Translations under genes and position numbers: made by a program
Assembly: GCF_023349185.1 (NCBI RefSeq)
Contig: NZ_JAKIKY010000004.1
Location: 186,001-250,000 of the forward strand
From: Shewanella aquimarina
GTDB lineage: Bacteria > Pseudomonadota > Gammaproteobacteria > Enterobacterales > Shewanellaceae
Reading direction: 5' to 3'
Length of the DNA stretch: 64,000 bases
Part shown: positions 52,309-62,234 of the stretch, piece after piece
Numbering within the stretch: position 1 is the first letter of the stretch
Layout: each line of letters begins with the position of its first letter
The notes under the pieces: model-generated
Told to the model about the DNA's origin: nothing
Database searches by the model: none
The model's input: only the letters and a program-made list of their open reading frames with translations

Positions 52309-54630
52309 CTAGTTTTTCAGGTAGAGCGGCTTGCGATAGTTAAACAGGCCATCGTTAAGCATGTCCGACACCCCAAGCGGGCCGGAGCCACCTAGTCCCT
52401 TGATCACAAAGTTCAGGTAGAAGCCGCTTTCGAACAGCTCCCTGTCGTTGAACGTTGGATCTAAATTGTCATCGTAGTTGGTTTTAATGCGGTAATGATA
52501 ACTTAAGCGCACCGCCCAGCAACAAGATTCGTATTGAAATCCTGTGTAGGTCTCGACGCTACGATTCTCGTTGAGATCGTAATACCAGTTGCCCACGATA
52601 TACCAGTTGTCGCTGATCGGCCAGGCCGTGCGCAAGCCGGTTTGCGACACATTAACAGATTCGTTGGTGTTGCTGTTAACTAAATCGGGCACGTAACGAT
52701 AGCTGAGCTGCAACAGCTTGTTGACCCCGGGGCGGAAATCCAGGGTGACCTCACTCTTCTTGTTGTTCTTGTTTTTGGTGTCATATTGAATGGCACCGCT
52801 CAAGAACCAGTCGCTGTAGAGTTGGGTGTTGAGTTCCGCCGCCAGCACCGAGTTGGAGGTGTTTTCCTGCTTGAAGATCTCGTTCGGGCGGGAGGGATCT
52901 GTGATGCCGACCTCGCTGTCTTCAAAGTAGTAGATCTGACCTAGGCTGAACTTGAAACGCTCCAGGTTATGATCGTCAAACAGGCGGGTGGTCAAACCCA
53001 GCGTCATCTGGTTGGCGTCTGCGATACGATCGAGACCCGAGAAGCGGCGATCCCTGAAGAGGCCGTAGTAGTCATCCTGTAATAGCGCAGTGTCATAGAT
53101 GCCGATGTTGGACTGATCTTCATAGCCTACATACAGGTACTGGAACTGTGGCTCCAGGGTCTGGCGGTAGTTAGTATCGAAGTAATCGGTGAAACGCTCG
53201 AAGTTGATCTGACCGTGAATACGTACCTGGGGCAGGGTGCGGCTCACAGTGCTGTCCAGCGGCTCTGTACCCGTGTAGTTCTTGGTGTCCTGCCAATAGT
53301 TGGTCTGTAACAGCTTGAGTTCACTGGTCAGCGAGCCCGCAGGCCCGTGGATCGGCAGGGATACGCTTGGCTCGAAGTGCAGACGGCTGGCGGTGGCATA
53401 TTGATCTTCCTTGTGGCGGAAGTTGCTCGCTTCCCCCATGAGGTTGAAGTCTATGCCTTGCCACAATCCTGGCGCGCGATAGTTAAAGCCAATCTGCGGC
53501 ATCACCTGGTAGGGAGATTCTTCCTCACCCAGTACCTTGATGTCCTGCACTCTGGCCGACATGTCCCAGTTATCGTCGAAATAGGCGATTTCGCCTATGC
53601 GCGAGATCTGATTGTCCGTGGCACGCAGCACGTCAGAGGGCAGATCGTTGAAGTAGTTGTTATCTGACACATCAGTAAAGTTGGCCAGTACCCGCCAGTT
53701 GTCGGCGATGGCCCCTTGATGCTGCCAGTTGTAGAGGTAACGGTCGGCGCGGTTGGGCACCAGATCGTCTTTGCCTAGGTATTCGACATTTAACTGTCCC
53801 TGCTGCGCCTCGCCGGCAAGATAGCGAAACTCGGACTTGAGGAACAGGCCGCGGGCCGACATATAGTGCGGGGTAAAGGTGAGATCATACTCTGGTGCTA
53901 TGTTCCAGTAGTAGGGCGTCGCCACCTCGACACCATTTGTGGTACTGGTGCTGAAAAACGGGAACAGAAAGCCCGACTTACGCTTCTCCGACACGGGAAT
54001 CGTCATATAGGGCAGATAGAAGACTGGTACATCGCCGATTTTCAGTTTGGCGTCCCAGAGCTCGCCCCATTCTTCACTGCTGTCTATCTTGATGGTCTCG
54101 GCTTCAAGCAGCCAGGAGGTATCGCCCGGCGGACAGGTGGTGAAGCTGGTATTAGACAGGTGCAGGTTGTTGTCCTGGGTGATCTCCAGGTTTTCCGCGT
54201 CGCCGTGGATCTGCTGGCCGTGGAGCCAATATTGGGCACCCTTAAGTTGGGCGCTGTTGCTGCGCATCTCGGCGCTCAGGGAGTCTGCCGTGACGGTAAA
54301 CATATTGTCTTGGAACACCAGGTTGCCGTTAGCATCCAGGCGCTCGTTGGCCTGATCCAGCACGGCACTGTCTGCGGCGATATGACGGCCGCCTTGACTG
54401 AAAGTCACATCTCCCTGGAAAGTGGCCTTGTCACCCATCTTGGCGTTGGATGAGTCGGAAACGATCTTAATCTGCTGCAGATCCAGAGGGCGTTCGTCTG
54501 TGCTGGGTTCTGGAATAGGTACGGGCGGAAGTACCAGGCACTGGGCACCGGGCGCGGGAGTGGTTTCCGATTCGTCTGCCAAGACTAGCTGCGGGAGTAG
54601 CGCCAATGCCAATAAGTAACGGATATGCAT
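52309..54630 (-). CDS. lptD: LPS assembly protein LptD
   Basis: The 773-residue protein has a signal peptide (LLALALLPQLVLA), an N-terminal OstA/jelly-roll domain (about 55-170, KMGDKATFQGDVTFSQGG) and a large beta barrel with conserved YNIAPEYDLTFTPHYMS and cysteines including the CC pair in QYESCCWAVRLSYHYR. Those cysteines form the interdomain disulfides needed for function. LptD with LptE inserts LPS in the outer leaflet. It heads the minus-strand cluster and is divergent from amgK. Confidence 0.95.
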   Translation of the reverse strand: MHIRYLLALALLPQLVLADESETTPAPGAQCLVLPPVPIPEPSTDERPLDLQQIKIVSDSSNAKMGDKATFQGDVTFSQGGRHIAADSAVLDQANERLDANGNLVFQDNMFTVTADSLSAEMRSNSAQLKGAQYWLHGQQIHGDAENLEITQDNNLHLSNTSFTTCPPGDTSWLLEAETIKIDSSEEWGELWDAKLKIGDVPVFYLPYMTIPVSEKRKSGFLFPFFSTSTTNGVEVATPYYWNIAPEYDLTFTPHYMSARGLFLKSEFRYLAGEAQQGQLNVEYLGKDDLVPNRADRYLYNWQHQGAIADNWRVLANFTDVSDNNYFNDLPSDVLRATDNQISRIGEIAYFDDNWDMSARVQDIKVLGEEESPYQVMPQIGFNYRAPGLWQGIDFNLMGEASNFRHKEDQYATASRLHFEPSVSLPIHGPAGSLTSELKLLQTNYWQDTKNYTGTEPLDSTVSRTLPQVRIHGQINFERFTDYFDTNYRQTLEPQFQYLYVGYEDQSNIGIYDTALLQDDYYGLFRDRRFSGLDRIADANQMTLGLTTRLFDDHNLERFKFSLGQIYYFEDSEVGITDPSRPNEIFKQENTSNSVLAAELNTQLYSDWFLSGAIQYDTKNKNNKKSEVTLDFRPGVNKLLQLSYRYVPDLVNSNTNESVNVSQTGLRTAWPISDNWYIVGNWYYDLNENRSVETYTGFQYESCCWAVRLSYHYRIKTNYDDNLDPTFNDRELFESGFYLNFVIKGLGGSGPLGVSDMLNDGLFNYRKPLYLKN

Positions 54631-54792
54631 CTTTTATCGTTTTTGTGATTTCTTCGTCTAGACAAGTTATCGGTGAGAATAGTTGCATCCCCCTTAGGAA
54701 GCAACTTAGCAAAAGAGATAGAATCATCTTAATTGCTGTTTCTATTTTGCTTTATAATAAAGCAATTTTCTTCTAAGAGCCATGAGGTGCCC

Positions 54793-55827
54793 TTGTCAGA
54801 TCCAAGATTTCTTGCCCTTAATTCATGGATAGCGCGAACTTTAGGCGATGAGGCGCAGCTAGCCTTAATTTCCGGTGACGCCAGTTTTCGTCGCTACTAT
54901 CGTGTTCGGTATCTAAGCCAGACTTTTATCGCCATGGACTCGCCGCCGGATCTGGTGCCCGTCGCCCCCTTTATTGCCCTCGCAAACGCCTATCATGATC
55001 ATGGTATCCTAGCGCCAGAAGTTAAGGCCGCCGAGCTGACGCAGGGCTTTCTGCTGCTCTCCGATCTCGGCGATATCCAGCTGCTCGAGGTGCTGACGCC
55101 TGAGAATGTCGAGCAATACTATGGCAAGGCCCTTGGCTTGCTTGAGGCGCTGCAGACCATTACCTCGGCGGCTGGGCAGCCCTTGCCCGATTATGACGAC
55201 GCCTTCGTGCTGCGGGAGCTTACTATCTTCATCGAGTGGCTGGTCGAGCATCACCTGAAGCTGACCCTAGATAGTCAGACGCGGCAGATGATAGATGGGT
55301 GTTTTAGCCTACTTATAGAAAACGTTGCCCAGCAGCCCAAAGTGGGTATGCACAGGGATTACCATAGTCGTAATCTGATGCTCTGCGATGACGAGCTGGC
55401 GGTGATCGATTTTCAGGACGCGGTTATCGGCCCTATCACCTATGACGCCGTCTCCCTGCTGCGGGACTGCTATGTGCGCTGGCCGCTCGACGTGGTCGAG
55501 GCTTTACTCGAGCAGCACTATAATCAGATGCGCGTCCTGGGCCGCCTAGGCGATGAGGTGAACTTGAGCCAGTATCGCCGCTGGTTCGATCTCATGGGGA
55601 TGCAGCGTCACCTGAAAGCTGCGGGTATCTTCTGCCGCCTCAACTATCGCGATGCCAAGCCGGGTTATCTGAAAGATATTCCCTTGACCTTGAGCTACGT
55701 GTGCGACATAGGGGAGCAATATCCTGAGTTTGCGCCTTTCATCGCCTGGTTAAGGCGTGAGGTGATGCCGCACATGACCTGCAAAAAATTGTCTCAGCTG
55801 ACAAGTCATGTGGAGGTACAGCGATGA
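54793..55827 (+). CDS. amgK: Sugar kinase AmgK (MurNAc/GlcNAc anomeric kinase)
   Basis: The 344-residue protein is an aminoglycoside-phosphotransferase-like kinase: SGDASFRRYYRVRY (ATP loop), VGMHRDYHSRNLML (catalytic Asp in HRDYHSRN) and VIDFQDAVIGPITYD (metal Asp). AmgK phosphorylates MurNAc at C1 in peptidoglycan recycling. The TTG at 54793 with GAGGTG upstream gives the usual length; there is no in-frame ATG nearby. It overlaps murU by four bases (ATGA), so translation is likely coupled. Confidence 0.9.
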   Translation: MSDPRFLALNSWIARTLGDEAQLALISGDASFRRYYRVRYLSQTFIAMDSPPDLVPVAPFIALANAYHDHGILAPEVKAAELTQGFLLLSDLGDIQLLEVLTPENVEQYYGKALGLLEALQTITSAAGQPLPDYDDAFVLRELTIFIEWLVEHHLKLTLDSQTRQMIDGCFSLLIENVAQQPKVGMHRDYHSRNLMLCDDELAVIDFQDAVIGPITYDAVSLLRDCYVRWPLDVVEALLEQHYNQMRVLGRLGDEVNLSQYRRWFDLMGMQRHLKAAGIFCRLNYRDAKPGYLKDIPLTLSYVCDIGEQYPEFAPFIAWLRREVMPHMTCKKLSQLTSHVEVQR

Positions 55828-56549
55828 AGGCCATGATACTCGCCGCCGGTCGCGGCGAGCGCCTGCGCCCGTTGACAGATAGCTTGCCTAAACCTCTGGC
55901 AGAGGTCGCGGGCAAGCCGCTGATCGTCTATCACATAGAGCGTCTGGCGAAGATAGGCATAACAGAGATAGTGATCAACCACGCCTGGTTAGGGCATAAG
56001 CTCGAAGCCTATCTGGGCAATGGCAGCGCCTGGGGCGTCAGCATCAGCTACAGCCCTGAGACAGAGGCGTTAGAGACAGGCGGCGGCATTAAGCAGGCCT
56101 TACCACTGCTTGGGGATGAGCCCTTTGTGGTGCTCAATGGCGATGTCTACATCGACAGCCTGCCCAGGGTGAAGGGCTTGTCCCTCGAAGCGGCGCTCGA
56201 TAAGGCAAGAGTCGCCGAGTTGATGGGCGAGCACCAGGCCTACCTTTGGTTGGTGGATAACCCTAAGCAGCATCCAGAGGGAGATTTTGCCCTGGAGGCG
56301 GGCAAGGTTAATGACAGCGGCGAGCCCAGGCTGACCTTCTCCGGCATGGCCATTTATCATCCGCGCTTTTTCGATGACGCGCCCAGCGGGCGTTTCGCCC
56401 TGGCGCCGATGTTGAGGGATAAGATGCAGCAGGGACTGATAGCTGGTGAGCACTATTCTCACCTCTGGTGCGACGTGGGCACCCTGGAGCGATTGCAGTC
56501 ACTGGACGCCGAACTGCGCACGGCAAAAAAACACAATAAAGGTTGTTAG
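55824..56549 (+). CDS. murU: N-acetylmuramate-1-phosphate uridylyltransferase MurU
   Basis: The 241-residue protein is a nucleotidyltransferase: MKAMILAAGRGERLRPLTDSLPKPL, VLNGDVYIDSL (metal Asp) and LWCDVGTLERL. MurU makes UDP-MurNAc from MurNAc-1-phosphate, the next step after AmgK; this recycling route bypasses MurA and thus fosfomycin. The ATG overlaps the amgK stop. djlA follows immediately. Confidence 0.92.
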   Translation: MKAMILAAGRGERLRPLTDSLPKPLAEVAGKPLIVYHIERLAKIGITEIVINHAWLGHKLEAYLGNGSAWGVSISYSPETEALETGGGIKQALPLLGDEPFVVLNGDVYIDSLPRVKGLSLEAALDKARVAELMGEHQAYLWLVDNPKQHPEGDFALEAGKVNDSGEPRLTFSGMAIYHPRFFDDAPSGRFALAPMLRDKMQQGLIAGEHYSHLWCDVGTLERLQSLDAELRTAKKHNKGC

Positions 56550-57326
56550 ATGAAGATTTGGGGAAAGTTTTTTGGGTTTGCCATAGGTTTTATGTTTGGC
56601 CGCATCATAGGCGGCATCATAGGTCTCTGGCTGGGCCACCTCTATGACAAGAAGCGCGGCGAGGTGGAGCAATTGATGGGTAAGGGCAGCGATCGACAGG
56701 CGCTGTTTTTCAATACCGCCTTCGCCGTCATGGGCCATGTGGCCAAGGCCTCGGGTCAGGTGACCGAGAATGATATCCGCCTGGCGACGGCGCTGATGGA
56801 TCAGTTGCGGCTCAGCGGCGATGCCCGCCGCGAGGCTCAGGCGGCCTTTACTCAGGGCAAGGCCGCCGATTTCGACCTTAAGGCGTCACTGCGCACCTTC
56901 AGGCTGATCTCCATGGGGCGACGTGAACTACTACAGATGTTTCTGGAGATCCAGATCCAGACGGCTCTGTCGGACGCCGAGCTAGATGCCAAAGAACATG
57001 CCATACTCTTAACCGTGGCGAAGGAGCTGGGCTTTAGCCGCGAGCAACTCGATGAGCTACTCAAGCGCTGGCAGGCGGAAGTGAACTTCCAGCGCCATGG
57101 CCGCCAGCAGACCTCCATTAACGATGCCTACGAGATGTTAGGCCTCAACGAGCAGGCCTCGGATCAACAGGTAAAGCGTGCCTATCGTAAGTTGATGAAT
57201 GAGCATCACCCCGACAAGTTAGTTGCCAAGGGGCTACCCGCCGAGATGATGGAACTGGCCAAACAGAAGGCGCAGGATATTCAGGCCGCCTATGACAGGG
57301 TAAAGCAAGACCGCGCCATGAGATAA
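56550..57326 (+). CDS. djlA: DnaJ-like membrane co-chaperone DjlA
   Basis: The 258-residue protein has an N-terminal transmembrane segment with glycine repeats (FGFAIGFMFGRIIGGIIGLWLG), a TerB-like helical central domain (about 50-170) and a C-terminal J domain (about 190-258) with LMNEHHPDKLVAKG, which stimulates DnaK. It is linked to envelope stress signalling. It starts directly after the murU stop (TAG ATG). Confidence 0.93.
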   Translation: MKIWGKFFGFAIGFMFGRIIGGIIGLWLGHLYDKKRGEVEQLMGKGSDRQALFFNTAFAVMGHVAKASGQVTENDIRLATALMDQLRLSGDARREAQAAFTQGKAADFDLKASLRTFRLISMGRRELLQMFLEIQIQTALSDAELDAKEHAILLTVAKELGFSREQLDELLKRWQAEVNFQRHGRQQTSINDAYEMLGLNEQASDQQVKRAYRKLMNEHHPDKLVAKGLPAEMMELAKQKAQDIQAAYDRVKQDRAMR

Positions 57327-57351
57327 TCATAAACAAGTAAAGGAGAGGGCG

Positions 57352-57981
57352 ATGAAGGGAATAAGACTGATCTTACTGACGGGACTCTTAGCATGGATGA
57401 CGGCCCAGGCTGCCTGGGCAAAGTCGGACATCTTTGTCGCTCCCTTCGGTGGTTATAGCTTTGGCACCAGTGAACTCGATGCCACAGATATCGACACTAG
57501 CACCCAAGGCAGTATCAGTATCAAGGACTCCAGCCACTACGGCATCATAGTGGGGATGAAGACCCGGGATCCTGGCGATGTCTACCTACTCTACAGCCAC
57601 CAGAGCACTGATATGCACGCTGGTGGCATGTTTAATCCCAACCGCTTGGCAAAGCTTGAGCTGGATTACGCCCACCTCGGCGGCTCGCTCTATTTTCCCA
57701 AGGGAGATCTGCGCCCCTATGTTACCGTCAGCGTCGGCATGACACAGATGCGTCCGTCCGGGGATTTCTCCGACGAGTCACGCTTCTCCATGGGCATAGG
57801 GGGAGGCGTGGAATACCAGCTCGGGGATAACTTCAGCCTGTTTGCCGATGGTCGCGGCTATGCCACCTTCATCAACAGTGACAACGAGCTGTTTTGCGAT
57901 GCTAACCGCTGTATCTGGAATATCCGCGCCGATGTCATCTGGCAGGGCCAGGTGAATGCCGGTTTTAAATACACTTTTTAA
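57352..57981 (+). CDS. Outer-membrane beta-barrel protein
   Basis: The 209-residue protein has a signal peptide (LILLTGLLAWMTAQAAWA) and alternating beta segments with a C-terminal aromatic residue pattern (QGQVNAGFKYTF), typical of small eight-stranded outer-membrane barrels of the OmpX/OmpW-like type. YVTVSVGMTQM and GIGGGVEYQLGDNFSLFADGRGY are typical strands. Two cysteines (FCDANRCIW) may form a disulfide. It follows djlA by 25 bases and may be co-transcribed. Confidence 0.78.
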   Translation: MKGIRLILLTGLLAWMTAQAAWAKSDIFVAPFGGYSFGTSELDATDIDTSTQGSISIKDSSHYGIIVGMKTRDPGDVYLLYSHQSTDMHAGGMFNPNRLAKLELDYAHLGGSLYFPKGDLRPYVTVSVGMTQMRPSGDFSDESRFSMGIGGGVEYQLGDNFSLFADGRGYATFINSDNELFCDANRCIWNIRADVIWQGQVNAGFKYTF

Positions 57982-58001
57982 CCCTTAAGAGAGCAGTCTT
58001 C

Positions 58002-58955
58002 ATGAAGATAGTCGTACTCGATGGCTACACCCTCAACCCTGGCGATCTCGATTGGCAGCCGCTGACAGCGCTGGGCGAGTTTCACTGCTTTGACAGAACC
58101 GCTCCGGCCGAGCTTATCGATCGTGCTCAAGGTGCCCAGGTGTTGCTGACCAATAAGACTGTTCTCGATGGCGAGGGTCTTAAGGCCTTGCCTGGGCTCG
58201 AGTATGTCGGCGTGCTCGCCACTGGTACCAATGTGGTGGATCTCAAGGCTGCCAGTGAGCTAGGGATCAAGGTGACCAATGTGCCCGGCTATGGCCCTGA
58301 CGCCGTGGCGCAGATGGTATTTGCCCATATACTGCACCACACCCAGAGATTGTCTGATCATCACAATGCCGTGGTGGCTGGGGCCTGGTCTCAGGCGCCA
58401 GATTTCTGCTTTACCCTGGCGCCGCTACAATCCCTCAAGGGCAAGACGCTGGGGCTGGTGGGGTTTGGTGACATAGGTCGGCAGGTGGCCACTATTGCCA
58501 AGGCGTTTCAGATGCGGGTGCTGGTCAACACGCCATCCATTAAGCATGACCTCCCAGAGGGGGTCTGCTGGTGCGAGCGTGAGGCGCTCTTTGCCTGCGC
58601 CGATATCATCTCACTGCACTGTCCGCTAACGCCGGACACCGAGAAGTTGATTAACCGAGAGCGGCTCAGCGCCATGAAGCCAAGTGCCATCTTAATCAAC
58701 ACAGCCAGAGGCGGTCTGGTGGACGAGCAGGCCCTGGCCGATGCCTTAAGTCGCGGGGAGATTGCCGCCGCCGGAGTGGATGTGCTCTCGAGCGAGCCGC
58801 CACAGGCTGACAATCCGCTGCTGAGCGCACCTCATATCAGCATCAGCCCGCATAATGCCTGGGCGACCAGGGAGGCGAGGCAGAATCTGCTGACCATTGC
58901 CATCGATAACCTCAGGGGCTATCTGGCGGGGCAGCCGATTAATCAGGTGAATTAA
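58002..58955 (+). CDS. D-2-hydroxyacid dehydrogenase
   Basis: The 317-residue protein has the D-isomer-specific dehydrogenase fold: NAD site GLVGFGDIGRQVA (about 150), catalytic Arg in LINTARGGLVDE, Glu in VLSSEPPQADN and His in ISPHNAWAT. It resembles glycerate/glyoxylate reductases (HprA type), but the substrate cannot be read from sequence. A terminator follows and separates it from the convergent purT. Confidence 0.87.
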   Translation: MKIVVLDGYTLNPGDLDWQPLTALGEFHCFDRTAPAELIDRAQGAQVLLTNKTVLDGEGLKALPGLEYVGVLATGTNVVDLKAASELGIKVTNVPGYGPDAVAQMVFAHILHHTQRLSDHHNAVVAGAWSQAPDFCFTLAPLQSLKGKTLGLVGFGDIGRQVATIAKAFQMRVLVNTPSIKHDLPEGVCWCEREALFACADIISLHCPLTPDTEKLINRERLSAMKPSAILINTARGGLVDEQALADALSRGEIAAAGVDVLSSEPPQADNPLLSAPHISISPHNAWATREARQNLLTIAIDNLRGYLAGQPINQVN

Positions 58956-58978
58956 GCCAAGGTCATCTGGTCGAAAAG

Positions 58979-59016
58979 AAAAGGGCGCCTGATTCTTGAG
59001 AAGAGGCGCCCTTTTT
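58979..59016. terminator. Bidirectional terminator between dehydrogenase gene and purT
   Basis: AAAAGGGCGCCT pairs with AGGCGCCCTTTT around a 13-base loop, with a T-run after it. Confidence 0.9.
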
Positions 59017-59038
59017 GTTGATCTCACTTGCGGAGGAT

Positions 59039-60217
59039 TTAATCCAGCAACACTTCGACCTGAGCGGCAACCTTGAGCGCCTTGTCGATGGCGTTATCAA
59101 TGCTTTCCCCACGAGCCAGGCCTACGCCGAGACGGCGACGGCCGTCGATATCCGGCTTGCCAAACAAGCGCAGCTGAGTGTTTGGCTCAACGAGTGCCTG
59201 CGCCATGCCGCGGTAGCTGATGTTATGGCTCGTGCCCTCGGCCAGGATCACCGCCGATGCCGATGGGCCGTGTTGCATTATGTTGGCGATAGGCAGGCCT
59301 AAGATGGCTCGCACATGCAGGGCGAACTCCGACAGGTCTTGGCTGATAAGGGTGACCAGGCCGGTATCGTGTGGGCGAGGCGACACCTCGGAGAAATAGA
59401 CCTCCTCGCCCTTGATAAACAGCTCGACGCCGAACAGACCATAGCCGCCAAGTGCCTCGACTACCTTACGACCGATCGCCTGCGCCTTGGCGAGCACGGC
59501 ATCAGACATGGCCTGGGGCTGCCAAGACTCGCGGTAGTCGCCATCCTCTTGGCGATGACCTATGGGGTCGCAGAAGTGGATGCCGTTGACGGCACTGATG
59601 GTAAGCAGGGTGATCTCATAGTCGAAGGGCACGAAGCCCTCGACGATCACCTTGCCACCACCGGCGCGGCCGCCCTCCTGGGCATAACGCCAGGCCGAGA
59701 GAATATCCTCCTCGCTGCGTATGATGCTCTGGCCCTTGCCCGATGAGCTCATCACAGGTTTGACGACACAGGGGAGGCCGATGTCGGCGACTGCCTGCTC
59801 AAACTGGCTCTGGGTGTCGCAGAAGAAATAGGGAGAGGTGGGGAGGCCCAATGTCTCGGCGGCGAGGCGACGAATACCTTCGCGATCCATGGTGAGCTGG
59901 GTTGCCTTAGCGGTGGGAACGACATTCACTCCTTGCGCTTCCAGCTCGACCAGGGTCTGAGTGGCGATCGCCTCGATCTCTGGGATCACCAGGTGGGGCT
60001 GTTCCTGCTCTATGATGGCGCGCAGGGCCTCACCGTCCAGCATGTTGATCACATGAAACCTGTGGCTGACCTGCATGGCTGGCGCGTTGGGGTAGCGGTC
60101 GACGCCAATGACCTCGACGCCCAGGCGTTGTAGTTCGATGGCAACTTCTTTGCCGAGTTCGCCGCAGCCTAGCAGCATGGCGCGTCTAGCGCCTTTTGAA
60201 TAGGGTGTGCCTATCAT
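59039..60217 (-). CDS. purT: Formate-dependent phosphoribosylglycinamide formyltransferase PurT
   Basis: The 392-residue protein is an ATP-grasp enzyme: N-terminal [41 protein letters not shown] (ATP-grasp loop) and [15 protein letters not shown]. It formylates GAR using formate and ATP, one of two routes to the third step of purine synthesis. It is a lone minus-strand gene. Confidence 0.94.
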   Translation of the reverse strand: MIGTPYSKGARRAMLLGCGELGKEVAIELQRLGVEVIGVDRYPNAPAMQVSHRFHVINMLDGEALRAIIEQEQPHLVIPEIEAIATQTLVELEAQGVNVVPTAKATQLTMDREGIRRLAAETLGLPTSPYFFCDTQSQFEQAVADIGLPCVVKPVMSSSGKGQSIIRSEEDILSAWRYAQEGGRAGGGKVIVEGFVPFDYEITLLTISAVNGIHFCDPIGHRQEDGDYRESWQPQAMSDAVLAKAQAIGRKVVEALGGYGLFGVELFIKGEEVYFSEVSPRPHDTGLVTLISQDLSEFALHVRAILGLPIANIMQHGPSASAVILAEGTSHNISYRGMAQALVEPNTQLRLFGKPDIDGRRRLGVGLARGESIDNAIDKALKVAAQVEVLLD

Positions 60218-60482
60218 GGTGTGGGTACCTTTTATCTTGAGTGGGTCGTGCGCCCAGCTTCGATTATTTGGCGACTATCTTACCTCTTAGCAAGGAATAT
60301 GCAGACCCCTTACGCAGACAAGTGTGTACTGGATCAAGATTATGACGCGAATTAGGAAAGCATTATCAGCAATTTATGGCTAGTATGGATAAAGTAAAAC
60401 TGCGAGATCTGTTTGTTTGCGCCAATCTCGATGGCGCGGCGTGTTGTGGTTAAATAGGTTCAATAACAATAAGGAGTGAGCC

Positions 60483-60872
60483 GTGTTTTTGGATTACTTT
60501 GCATTAGGTGTCATCATCTTTGTCGCCGTTTTCCTGTTTTATGGGGTGATCGTGATCCACGATATTCCTTATGAGATAGCCAAGAAGCGTAATCATCCCC
60601 AGCAAGATGCCCTGCATGTTGCCGGTTGGGTGAGCCTGTTTACCCTGCACGCTATCTGGCCCTTCCTGTGGATCTGGGCGACCCTGTATCGCGAGGACAG
60701 AGGCTGGGGCTTCAACAAGGTGGTCGAGCGAGAGCTGGCGTTGGAAGATGAGGTCAAACAGCTCAATCAAACCATAGCTAAGCTTGAGCAGCGTCTGAGC
60801 GCCGTCGAGGGCGGGCAAACGGCCTTGCATGTGGTCGAGACACAGTCAGATTCCCAAGAGAAGGAGTCATAA
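60483..60872 (+). CDS. yiaW: DUF3302 inner-membrane protein YiaW
   Basis: The 129-residue protein matches E. coli YiaW closely at MFLDYFALGVIIF, IPYEIAKKRNHPQ and HVAGWVSLFTLHAIWPFLWIW, giving two transmembrane helices, and adds a C-terminal coiled coil (about 90-115). In E. coli it is paired with YiaV. The GTG at 60483 follows AAGGAGTG. yiaV starts one base after its stop. Confidence 0.88.
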   Translation: MFLDYFALGVIIFVAVFLFYGVIVIHDIPYEIAKKRNHPQQDALHVAGWVSLFTLHAIWPFLWIWATLYREDRGWGFNKVVERELALEDEVKQLNQTIAKLEQRLSAVEGGQTALHVVETQSDSQEKES

Positions 60873-60873
60873 G

Positions 60874-62010
60874 ATGGATCTATTACTCATTCTGACCTAC
60901 ACCGCCATCTGTATCGCCATCTTTAAGATCTTCAAGATACCCTTAAACAAATGGACAGTGCCCACGGCGATTCTCGGCGGCATAGTGATCGTCGGCGCCC
61001 TGGTGCTGCTGATGAACTATAACCACCCCTACACGCCCTATGCGCGTCAGGTGTTTGCCACGGTTCCCATCAACCCCGCGGTGCGCGGCCTGGTGACCAG
61101 CGTCGAGGCCAAACCCAATGTGCCCCTGAAGAAGGGGGATGTGCTGTTTCGCATCGATCCTAAGCCCTTCGAGGCGGTGGTGATGCAAAAGCGCGCGGCA
61201 CTGGCGGCGGCCGAACTCGAGGTGCCCCAGTTAGAGGCGGCCTGGCAAACGGCTCAGGCCAGTGTGGAACGGGCCACGGCCGACAGAGACAGAAGCAAGT
61301 CGGCGTTCGAGCGATACGAGAAGGGGCGCAAGCGTGGCGGTGCCAACTCACCCTTTACCGAGCTGGAGCTGGATAACAAACGCCAGCTCTACATGGCCTC
61401 CGAGGCGCAGCTCGCCGCGGCGCGCTCTGAAGAGTTGAGAGTCAGGCTCGCCTATGAGTCCAATGTCGATGGCGTTAATACCAAAGTGGCCGGGATCCGA
61501 GCCGAACTGGATAAGGCGATGTACGATCTCGAGCAAACTGTGGTGCGGGCGCCGGCCGATGGCATAGTCACTCAGATGGCGCTGCGTCCCGGGGTGATTG
61601 CAGTACCTATGCCGCTACGCTCCCTGGTGAGTTTTATTCCCGACGAGGAGCGCTACTTTGCCGGAGCCTTCTGGCAAAACTCCCTGCTGCGCCTCAAGGA
61701 GGGAGATGAAGCCGAGATGATCTTGGACGCCGCGCCGGGTCAGGTGTTTAAGGGACGGGTGGCCAAGGTGTTGCCAGCCATGGCCGAGGGCGAGTTTCAG
61801 TCTCAGGGGGCATTGGTCTCTTCCAGAGTGCTACTACCAAGGGGGCGTGCCATAGTCTTGATTGAGCTGGACGATCACGAGGCGAAACGTAACTTTCCCG
61901 CCGGGGTATCGGGTCAGGCGGCCGTCTATACCGAGCATTTCTCCCACGTGGCCGTGATGCGCAAGGTGTTGCTGCGCATGCAGGGCTGGTTGAACTATCT
62001 ATTTCATTAA
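60874..62010 (+). CDS. yiaV: HlyD-family membrane-fusion protein YiaV
   Basis: The 378-residue protein has an N-terminal transmembrane anchor, a biotinyl-lipoyl-like domain (about 65-100), a long coiled-coil hairpin (about 105-220) and a beta domain, with the conserved end HFSHVAVMRKVLLRM as in E. coli YiaV of the same length. Such proteins bridge an inner-membrane pump and an outer-membrane channel, but neither is encoded here. AAGGAG precedes the ATG at 60874. Confidence 0.88.
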   Translation: MDLLLILTYTAICIAIFKIFKIPLNKWTVPTAILGGIVIVGALVLLMNYNHPYTPYARQVFATVPINPAVRGLVTSVEAKPNVPLKKGDVLFRIDPKPFEAVVMQKRAALAAAELEVPQLEAAWQTAQASVERATADRDRSKSAFERYEKGRKRGGANSPFTELELDNKRQLYMASEAQLAAARSEELRVRLAYESNVDGVNTKVAGIRAELDKAMYDLEQTVVRAPADGIVTQMALRPGVIAVPMPLRSLVSFIPDEERYFAGAFWQNSLLRLKEGDEAEMILDAAPGQVFKGRVAKVLPAMAEGEFQSQGALVSSRVLLPRGRAIVLIELDDHEAKRNFPAGVSGQAAVYTEHFSHVAVMRKVLLRMQGWLNYLFH

Positions 62011-62058
62011 CTGATAGCCTGCCAGCCTGGCGAGTCATATAGAGTCCCGCCAATAGAT

Positions 62059-62081
62059 AAGCCCGCGTTGCGGGCTTTTTT
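62059..62081 (+). terminator. Terminator after yiaV
   Basis: AAGCCCGC pairs with GCGGGCTT over GTT, followed by T-run. Confidence 0.92.
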
Positions 62082-62234
62082 GTGGGGTAATTCATGGCGT
62101 GAACAATTGAATTTGTTGAGATACTGGGGTATCAATAGCGCTTGGGTTGGCGAACCAGGGCCAGCCCTGGTGGCTAATGCTTCTATCGCTAGTGACTAAT
62201 CTTATATCGCTAGCGGCTCTGTTTAAGGATGACT

